Positions 59,901 to 64,000 of a stretch of DNA of 64,000 nucleotides are shown here, in pieces; the first letter of the stretch is position 1; the number at the start of each line of letters is the position of its first letter. Both the position numbers and the translations under genes were made by a program. The notes under the pieces were generated by a model that was given only the letters and a program-made list of their open reading frames with translations, made no database searches and had not been told where the DNA came from. Source of the stretch: Ranitomeya variabilis (lineage: Eukaryota > Chordata > Amphibia > Anura > Dendrobatidae); the NCBI RefSeq assembly GCF_051348905.1, contig NC_135238.1, forward strand, positions 51,698,954 through 51,762,953. The letters run 5' to 3'.

Positions 59901-62727
59901 GTGCCATCGCTCTCATTCTTTAAGTCCCCATTGTTCACATCTGGCAGCTGTCAATTTTCCTCCAACACTTTTCCTTTCACTTTTTCCCCATTATGTAGAT
60001 AGGGGCAAAATTGTTTGGTGAATTGGAAAGTGTGGGGTTAAAATTTTACCTCACAACATAGCCTATGATGCTATCGGGGTCCAGACGTGTGCAAAATTTT
60101 GTGGCTGTAGCTGCTACGGTGCAGATGCCAATCCCGGACATACACACATACATACACACAAACACACACACACACATTCAGCTTTATATATTAGACTAGA
60201 TGGTGGTCTGATTCTAACGCATTGGGTATTCTAGAATATGTATGTAGTTTATTTATGAAGTTTTCAGAATAATGCAATTTATACAAAGGATTCGGCCGGC
60301 CGGGCACGACCAATTAGCGAAGCGTGGTTCAAATTCCGCGCCAATTCGTGGGTGGACTGCGACTGTCGCTGATTGTTCGCGGCCGTGCGTGACCAATCAG
60401 TGAAGCCAGGGCCGGCTCCAGGTTTTTGAGGGCCCCAGGAGAAAGAGTCTCAGTGTGCCCCCCTCTTTAACACATACCACGATTCATACAGCAGAGAAAT
60501 ATAGCACAGCCCACGTAGCGTATAACACAGCCCACGTAGTATATAACACAGCCCATGTAGTATATAACAGCCCACGTAGTATATAGCACAGCCCACGTAG
60601 TAAATAGCACAGACACGTAGTATATTGCCCAGTCACGTAGTATATTTCCAGCCACGTAGTATATAGCACAGACATGTAGTATATTGCCCAGCCACATAGT
60701 ATATTGCCCAGCCACGTAGTATATTGCCCAGCCACATAGTATATAGCACAGACACATAGTATATAGCACAGACACGTAGTATATTGCACAGCCACGTAAT
60801 ATATTGCACAGCCACGTAGTATATAGCACAGCCACATAGTATATAGCACAGCCACATAGTATATAGCACAGAGATGTAGTATATAACACTGCACATGCAG
60901 TATATAACCCAGGCCACATAGTAAAGAGCACAGAAATGTAGTATATTGCCCAGCCACGTAATATATACCCCAGCCACGTAGTATGTAGCACAGCCCACAT
61001 AGTATATAGCACAGAGATGTAGTATATAACACAGCCCACTCAGTATCTAGCACAGCCCACATAGTATATAGCAATGTGGGCACCATATCCCTGTTAAAAA
61101 AAGAATTAAAATAAAAAATAGTTATATACTCACCTTCTGTCGGCCCTCGGATCCAGCCCAGGCGTTTACCGATGCTCCTCGCAACGCTCTGGTCCCAAGA
61201 GTGCATTGCGGTCTCGTGAGATGATGACGTAGCAGTCTCGTGAGACCGCTACGTCATCATCTCGTGAGACCGCAATGCATGGACCAGACCGTCACGAGGA
61301 GCGGGAAAGGCCTGGGCTGGATCCGGGGGCTGACAGAGGGTGAGTATATAATGATTTTTTTTTTACTATCATTACTTTTTACATTAGATCTTTTTTCTAT
61401 TGATGCTGCATAGGCAGCATCAATAGTAAAAAGTTGGTCACACAGGGTTAATTGCAGCGTTAACAGACTGCGTTACACCACGGCATAACGCGGTCCTTTA
61501 AAGCTGCCATTAACCCTGTGTGAGCACTGAATGGGGGGGAGTATGCAGGGGGCACTGATGGCAGGGGAGTAGGGAGCGGCCATTTTGCGGCCACACTGTG
61601 CCCATCGCTGATTGGTCATGGCCGTTTGACCGTGACCAATCAGCGACTTGGGATTTCCGTGAAAGACAGAAAGAAAGACAGACAGAAAGACGGATGTGAC
61701 CCTTAGACAATTATATAGTAGATACCTATGTGTCATCTCCTCCTGTATATAGTATATACCTGTATGTCATCTCTTCTGTATATAGTATATACCTGTATGT
61801 CATCTCCTCCTATATATAGTATATACCTGTATGTCATCTCCTGTATATAGTATATACCTGTAAGTCATCTCCCCTGTATATAGTATATATGTGCTGTATG
61901 TCAAATTTCACCTCTCAACATAGCGTATGACGCTATCGGGGTCCAGACGTGTGACTGTGCAAAATTTTGTGGCTGTAGCTCCGATGGTGCAGATGTCAAT
62001 CCCGGACATACACACATACATACACACACACACACACATTCAGCTTTATATATTATATATATGTATAATCAGAGAAATTAATGAGCAAGGATTCCCTCTG
62101 TGCTCACGCCAATACCGGAGATGGTGTGGGTGTAATGCACCGATGTAACTGCGAGTAGCAGAAAAATAATTGAAATGCAACAGTAGATCTATTCATTGAT
62201 GAAATCTTTGCTAGTGATTACTTTCCCTTTCAAATGATCATCAATGCTGTTGATCACTATGAAAACAGCCAACAACCTGATAAGGCTAACTAGCAGGGTA
62301 GAAACAAAGCATTTTGAATGGCCTTGAAGTTGAAAATGGATAGGACATAGAGCTGTGTTGAGGTTTTTTAATAGCTATACTATAAAAACATCTTTTCACC
62401 CCCTTATACTTAGGATACCAAGTACAGTTCTATAATTATAGTTATAACAGTTATTAGTATCTCCGAGTCATTTGATTTAAATACTTACTTTTGATTGCTT
62501 TCTGTTTATGAGAGAATAAACATCTTTTTTTAACACTTCATCATCATAGTCTTTTGCTGACGCATCCGTTAAAACTAGAATGAATGAATTATCTGGAGAA
62601 TCCATCAAAGCAACCTTAAGGCCGGTAATGACCATTTCAGGACAGTCCCCACCACCTCGTACGGTGAGATTATTGAAGAAACTGTCAAATTCACTTACAG
62701 AGTTTGTGGATTTTGTTGGTCCTATTA
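41617..62727 (-). CDS. Gene 1: vWA-EGF-D8C-ZP glycoprotein, uromodulin/GP2/OIT3 family (13 exons in window, 5' incomplete)
   Basis: Thirteen exons with GT-AG borders and consistent phases give 832 residues and a TAG. Residues 1-120 are the C-terminal part of a hemicentin-type vWA domain (RGGGDCPEM, VLTDASAKDYDD, RKQSK, FFLITGLCAG) and 121-230 its usual following linker (GSWELHVSGEGHCAIRVEGF). Three six-Cys EGF modules, the latter two with the calcium-binding IDEC start, and a partial fourth cover about 231-376. A D8C domain follows (to 492; GWYRF.G, CGTE, W..GDCCFWSS), then a short Cys-rich exon and a complete ZP module (about 530-800) with basic SRR before the patch FVLEFGPI. The tail (PLLTLLISLCTTYLILP) resembles a GPI signal. 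The family makes secreted or apical polymerising filaments after cleavage near the patch. Several N-glycosylation sequons are present (NLT, NFS, NYT, NGS, NGT). Human uromodulin (640 aa) has EGF-D8C-ZP but no vWA. Start and signal peptide lie beyond the right edge. Confidence 0.9.
41703..42563. other. Gene 1 last intron; nothing recognised
   Basis: Contains short ORFs and a spurious 16-base exon candidate only. The 102-aa ORF at 42206 has no family resemblance. Confidence 0.4.
42564..42645 (-). CDS. Gene 1 exon w12: ZP-C end, cleavage region and hydrophobic patch
   Basis: 82 bases, phase 0 in and phase 1 out. It encodes VCTGPQSRRAVNDDRVFVL and EFGPIICK. A basic SRR lies before the external hydrophobic patch VFVLEFGPI, as VLNLGPI does in uromodulin; cleavage there would release the polymerising ZP part. 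Confidence 0.88.
42646..43701. other. Gene 1 intron w11; nothing recognised
   Basis: Unique-looking intron sequence without an ORF of note. Confidence 0.4.
43702..43864 (-). CDS. Gene 1 exon w11: ZP-C, second part
   Basis: 163 bases, phase 2 in and phase 0 out. It encodes CPNKEDTSIRVLENG, RFSLQMFKFVGDHNLVYLHC and CDTKRQLCKP, nearly superposable on [20 protein letters not shown] of uromodulin. Confidence 0.93.
44239..45308. mobile_element. piggyBac-type MITE (1.07 kb)
   Basis: TTAA (44235-44238) precedes CCCATTCACGATATGTG, and the right end GGGGTGAAGGGG is followed by CTAA, a worn TTAA. A hairpin GTCAGCTGTTTTGGACAGCTGAC lies near the left end, and the body has the CCTGCAAAAAACAAGCCCTC block that is the inverse of the GAGG..TTTTTTGCGGGA block at 4050. 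The 158-aa ORF inside is not a gene. Confidence 0.75.
45313..46823. other. Gene 1 intron w10, left part, with a possible MITE
   Basis: About 46010-46395 shows partly inverted arms (ATGAGGCTCAAGTGCTTT at 46137 and AAAGCACTTCAGCCTCATTT at 46347), consistent with an old foldback MITE. Nothing else recognised. Confidence 0.4.
46824..47069 (-). CDS. Gene 1 exon w10: ZP-C, first part
   Basis: 246 bases, phase 2 at both ends. It encodes SSTLYVQIFLEG and VMKTCYATPGKRIDDPIKYD, the conserved ZP-C strand with CYATP..DP.KY. Confidence 0.93.
47624..48522 (-). mobile_element. Tc1-like deletion derivative, copy A (899 bp)
   Basis: Terminal repeats CACTCACCGGCCACTTTATT and the inverse AATAAAGTGGCCAGTGAGTG, with TA on both sides. 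It retains the N-terminal half of a Tc1 transposase on the minus strand, but the catalytic middle is absent. Copy B at 57962-58860 has the same length and the same join. It lies in intron w9 of gene 1. Confidence 0.9.
47703..48374 (-). pseudogene. Truncated Tc1 transposase in copy A
   Basis: The 223-aa ORF starts MGKKGDLSAFERGMVVGARR with two helix-turn-helix parts (GLSISETADLLGFSRTTISR; RTLRQMGYSSRRPHR) and reaches the first catalytic Asp (AWSDESRFLLRHSDGRVRIW). It then jumps, at about MDPSCL, over the second Asp and the Glu into the 3' end, read out of frame. DNA binding could survive but not catalysis, so any protein could act as a repressor of the family; that is inference. Confidence 0.85.
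48909..49060 (-). CDS. Gene 1 exon w9: ZP-N, last part
   Basis: 152 bases, phase 0 in and phase 2 out. It encodes NNGTHAVYWNTMYV and NFSCSYPLDLTIKTSLKP, close to NETHATYSNTLYL and FACSYPLDMKVSLK of uromodulin. It corresponds to gene 2 exon 4. Confidence 0.92.
49061..49544. other. Gene 1 intron w8, part; nothing recognised
   Basis: AT-rich; no repeat or exon identified. Confidence 0.35.
49545..49962 (-). mobile_element. MITE of a TTAGAGATGAG-ended family
   Basis: The right end CTCATCTCTAA is the inverse of the TAGAGATGAGC start seen at 53809 and 63424, and the interior GCAGAACCTTCCTAGGCTTC matches GCAGAACCTTCTTGGGCCTA at 63551. Left end uncertain. Confidence 0.5.
50029..50322. repeat. 160-bp direct duplication in gene 1 intron w8
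   Basis: CAGCTTCTCTATGTGCTG starts both copies (50029 and 50190). CATAGAG.TCTTTAGACAGCATGGTCAATTTGATCCC-type sequence and GAAGACAGATCTGTAGACAG recur at the same spacing. Confidence 0.85.
50432..50634 (-). CDS. Gene 1 exon w8: ZP-N, first part
   Basis: 203 bases, phase 1 in and phase 0 out. It encodes LKLQCNTHNIEMSFRTCQL, DHCIGI and NEKCRAHLH: ZP-N cysteines 1 to 3 plus an extra Cys, as in uromodulin. It corresponds to gene 2 exon 3 with the same phases. Confidence 0.92.
51270..51374 (-). CDS. Gene 1 exon w7: Cys-rich EGF-like linker before ZP
   Basis: 105 bases, phase 1 at both ends. It encodes NPCSCAKDEECKRVNGVEGC and then YCNDGRDVQ, the counterpart of the C.EC..DEDCKSNNG..HCQC segment that precedes ZP in uromodulin. 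Confidence 0.9.
51440..51965. mobile_element. piggyBac-type MITE with perfect TTAA duplication
   Basis: TTAA at 51436-51439 and 51966-51969. The left end CCCCTTAACCCCGTAGC, and AGAGCCATTGTGTTTTTAG and TGTGAGGGCTTATTTTTTGC, belong to the same family as 904-5296. Non-coding; in intron w6 of gene 1. Confidence 0.8.
51970..52889. other. Gene 1 intron w6, left part
   Basis: No feature except a short AT repeat near 52570-52610. Confidence 0.4.
52890..53675 (-). CDS. Gene 1 exon w6: EGF modules and D8C domain
   Basis: A single 786-base exon, phase 1 at both ends (acceptor CTGGGCAAAA-side TGCCCAG, donor GTAAGG). It encodes one EGF (NCSEC..CSCNEGF), a calcium-binding EGF (IDECAYPW..CECPNGY), a third EGF (IDECSDPT..CSCKSD), a partial EGF (DECATSLCDQGLEC) and the whole D8C domain to CPAAYCT. 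The frame runs on 22 codons into the intron before a stop, but the strong donor and the continuing family sequence in w7 fix the border. Confidence 0.92.
53809..54010 (+). mobile_element. MITE fragment starting TAGAGATGAGC
   Basis: AGAGATGAGCCGATC..AAATTCAAATTC parallels AGAGATGAGCGGATC..AAATTCAAATAC at 63424. Right end not defined. Confidence 0.45.
54011..54867. other. Gene 1 intron w5; nothing recognised
   Basis: No exon-like or repeat-like sequence that I can name. Confidence 0.35.
54868..54882 (-). CDS. Gene 1 exon w5: candidate 15-base micro-exon
   Basis: TGAAGAATATATCAA lies between a good acceptor (TTGTCTTTTAG) and a perfect GTAAGT donor. Phase 1 on both sides keeps the frame, adding VKNIS/N before TENCSEC and creating no stop. 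It could be a cassette exon; skipping it also keeps the frame. Confidence 0.5.
54972..55109 (-). CDS. Gene 1 exon w4: post-vWA beta domain
   Basis: 138 bases, phase 1 at both ends. It encodes NPVIGSWELHVSGEGHCAIR, the kind of P.PGTWKV..G..HSVRV segment that follows vWA in hemicentins. Confidence 0.88.
55182..55640. mobile_element. Possible MITE (AAAGGGGTGGTGCG start)
   Basis: AAAGGGGTGGTGCGAAACTA at 55181 resembles the start of a hAT-like non-autonomous family. The other end was not identified. Confidence 0.35.
55693..55870 (-). CDS. Gene 1 exon w3: post-vWA linker
   Basis: 178 bases, phase 0 in and phase 1 out; acceptor TTTTAAAG, donor GTAAAT. It encodes VFYYLDFTLSRPVNSSTRLF and later NFSVADNYTALILTT, with two or three sequons. 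Confidence 0.85.
55871..56563. other. Gene 1 intron w2; nothing recognised
   Basis: No repeat or additional exon seen between w3 and w2. Confidence 0.4.
56564..56686 (-). CDS. Gene 1 exon w2: vWA domain, last part
   Basis: 123 bases, phase 0 at both ends. It encodes IFFLITGLCAG followed by IYRDIASLSFGHVFEV, equivalent to VVFVLTGDC and YEEIASTSSGQVFHL of hemicentin. Intron w1 (5.8 kb) holds the minisatellite composite. Confidence 0.9.
56872..56930. repeat. (TA)n microsatellite
   Basis: About 29 TA units, followed by irregular TATATGTA sequence to 57000. Confidence 0.95.
57962..58860 (-). mobile_element. Tc1-like deletion derivative, copy B (899 bp)
   Basis: Same ends, same 899-bp length and same internal join as copy A; only scattered single differences were seen. 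TA at 57960-57961 and 58861-58862. It is inserted inside the CCTGTATGTCATCTCC minisatellite. Its residual transposase frame differs from that of copy A by a TGA in the first third, so only 157 codons (58496-58023) stay open. Confidence 0.9.
60196..61722. mobile_element. Second composite element with a 20-bp minisatellite and a palindrome
   Basis: It starts CTAGATGGTGGTCTGATTCT and ends near TGACCCTTAGACAATTATAT. From 60480 to 61080 about 29 units of CACGTAGTATATAGCACAGC (with TTGCCC variants) follow one another. At 61200-61290 a palindrome is built on GTCTCGTGAG / CTCACGAGAC. Minus-strand ORFs of 120-240 aa here (YYVAVLYTMWLC repeats) are minisatellite read-through. Confidence 0.6.
62066..62488. 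other. Gene 1 intron w1, proximal part
   Basis: No repeat or exon recognised between the composite and exon w1. Confidence 0.4.
62489..62727 (-). CDS. Gene 1 exon w1: vWA domain, middle part
   Basis: 239 bases, phase 1 in and phase 0 out, acceptor TTTCTTTCAG, donor GTAAGT. It encodes FFNNLTVRGGGDCPEMVITG and FILVLTDASAKDYDD, matching the RGGGDCPEMS and FTDARSKDY motifs of hemicentin vWA. The MIDAS-bearing first strand would be in an exon outside the window. Confidence 0.9.
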
Positions 62728-64000
62728 CTGAAAGAAAAGGTCAATAATATTATTCAATTTTTTTCTAGTCACACCAAATTAATCATCTTTTCTAAAAGTG
62801 GTTTTCAGATACCAAAAATGTTTTTTTTTTCAAAAACCCTTTTATAGTACTATAAATACCTCCCTAGTGTTTTTTTTCCTTTTTGCAGTGTGTTCTTTTT
62901 CTAAGTCCCTGCTGTTTCCAGGAATAAGGATTGCATTTTTAATGAAGAACTGTCTTCTCACCAAGTGCGTATGTTGTCACACCCCCTTTACCTTTATAGA
63001 ACCAAACCGCTCCATTAAGTATAGAACAGCCAAAAAATGGCAAAGTCACCTTCTTATACATCCACCGTTCTGTCAAACTGACATCATTGGTGATGACCCA
63101 TACAGAGACCAGAGCAGAAGAAAAGACAACATCACAAAAAGTAGAAAAATCACTGAGAAGGGCAATCACGTGATGTGTGACTGGATGTGGAGATGGGTGC
63201 CAGATGGGTGAAGAAAGCTAATTGCAAATTATCATAAAATGGAGACTGGAAGCAATATGAAAAAAAAATGGAAAAATCCTGTACAGCCCCTTTAGCTACA
63301 ACTACATCTAAAGCCAGTACACGCCAACGACAAATGTTGAAAGTGACTTTCTGTGCAATAGGATGTGTCTGTGGTAGGAGCAAACTATTATAAATATCTC
63401 TTGCTGGGACACTGTAAGAGCAGAGATGAGCGGATCAGGCAAAATTCAAATACGACTGTTCATGCTTGTTTTCTCAGGAAATTCGCAAAGGTAGCAGCTC
63501 ATGCGATTATGTCATACGTCTCAGAGCTGAGCTCCTTTGAGAGAGCATCTGCAGAACCTTCTTGGGCCTAGCAAACCCAGAGATTTTACATCTGCCAACG
63601 CTGATCTGAAGACAAGATGAGGACCAGACATTTAGCAGTGAGTAGTAAAGGTGCCAATGAGGATGGTATAAGTAGTATAATAAGTATAATTATAACATAG
63701 GCAAGATTTATCATATTTTGATGGTCTTTTCTTTTATGGTTCAGAAAAATGGCTGCCTGCCTTTTTTTTCAAAAGTTGCAGATTTTTGTAAAATGTGAGT
63801 AGAATGTTGAGTAACATTTTATTCTTGCAAAAATTAGTTTCTCAATTCTACTTAATTTTTTTTGCTTATTTCTATGTAGGAGCCTTCAGTAGCCCTCTGC
63901 ACTCAAGGACTTGACTAAAGTAAATGCTGACCTCAACTCTTAGATGTTGCATTTCTGTTGGCTTAGTGATCCACATGTCCACAAAAGGAACAAAACAAAT
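62728..64000. other. Intron upstream of exon w1; one MITE fragment
   Basis: No further vWA exon was found, so the gene's first exons lie to the right of the window. A fragment at 63424-63640 (AGAGATGAGCGGATCAGG) belongs to the TAGAGATGAGC MITE family. Confidence 0.5.

Larger units (their letters stand above)
57006..62056. repeat. Minisatellite-rich composite in gene 1 intron w1
   Basis: It begins TAGCTGAAGAGCCCGGTGTT. It then has a C/T-rich array (CTCATTTTCCCCTCACACC type, 57065-57370), a 30-35 bp array with CCTGTATGTCATCTCCTCCT (57370-57960, resuming 58862-59030 and 61724-61905), a GTG-rich degenerate array with GTTTTGCGCGTGGCGAG (59285-59760), and a unique end with CACACATTCAGCTTTATATATTA at 60168. 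That end recurs at 62030, so a second, partial copy follows. It looks like a large non-autonomous mobile element of a class I cannot name, with two later insertions. Confidence 0.55.

Noticed and set aside
60480-61080. Regular 20-bp repeats that might suggest a CRISPR array
   Set aside because: There are no spacers between the repeats and the window is eukaryotic.
60467-61206. 190- and 240-aa ORFs with YYVAVLYT-type repeats, resembling a membrane protein
   Set aside because: They are a 20-bp minisatellite read in several frames, with no start context or splice support.
63880-63960. A possible further upstream exon of gene 1 on the minus strand (frame with VDMWITKPTEMQHL)
   Set aside because: It does not match vWA N-terminal motifs and has no clear acceptor.

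Overview
The window is eukaryotic, from a vertebrate and most likely a frog or toad. It has split genes with GT-AG introns, very little coding sequence, and many interspersed repeats: L2- and CR1-type LINE ends, several Tc1-like transposons, TTAA-flanked piggyBac-type elements, foldback MITEs, one Gypsy element and a solo LTR. The anuran assignment rests on the repeat families as I remember them; no search could be run.

Two host genes are readable, both on the minus strand, tandem and in the same orientation. Gene 1 (41617-62727, its 5' end beyond the right edge) has 13 exons whose phases all agree and gives 832 residues in the window. From the N-terminus it has the C-terminal part of a hemicentin-type vWA domain and its linker, three complete EGF-like modules plus a partial one, a D8C domain, a short Cys-rich EGF-like exon, a complete ZP module with the hydrophobic patch before its end, and a short hydrophobic C-terminal tail like a GPI-anchor signal. 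From the EGF modules on it is built like uromodulin, GP2 and OIT3; the vWA head is the unusual part. Gene 2 (19241-33729) has four exons that splice in frame into a 152-residue protein: a signal peptide, a short linker and one ZP-N domain with its four cysteines, then a stop codon and an AATAAA about 110 bases further on. It looks like a secreted ZP-N-only paralogue of the ZP part of gene 1.

Layout from left to right: 1-6.1 kb holds a 4.4-kb TTAA-flanked composite element containing 391-bp tandem repeats and an inverted minisatellite bounded by telomere-like repeats, then a chimeric Tc1 fragment. From 6.4 to 19.4 kb there is a diverged tandem duplication (period about 5.5 kb) peppered with MITEs, an L2 end and a nearly intact Tc1; it carries a decayed second copy of gene 2 exon 4. 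From 19.8 to 25.4 kb an L2 LINE end is split by a young Gypsy element. From 25.4 to 33.7 kb are gene 2 exons 3 to 1 and MITEs. From 35 to 41.6 kb there is a CR1 end, a nested cluster (Tc1 remnant, solo LTR, foldback) and a Tc1 relative with an internal 79-bp tandem expansion that abuts the last exon of gene 1. From 41.6 to 62.7 kb is gene 1, with twin 899-bp Tc1 deletion derivatives and a 5-kb minisatellite-rich composite in its introns.

The two genes plausibly encode extracellular ZP-family glycoproteins: one large, surface-anchored and polymerising, the other a small secreted ZP-N module that could bind or cap ZP polymers. That functional link is inference only.
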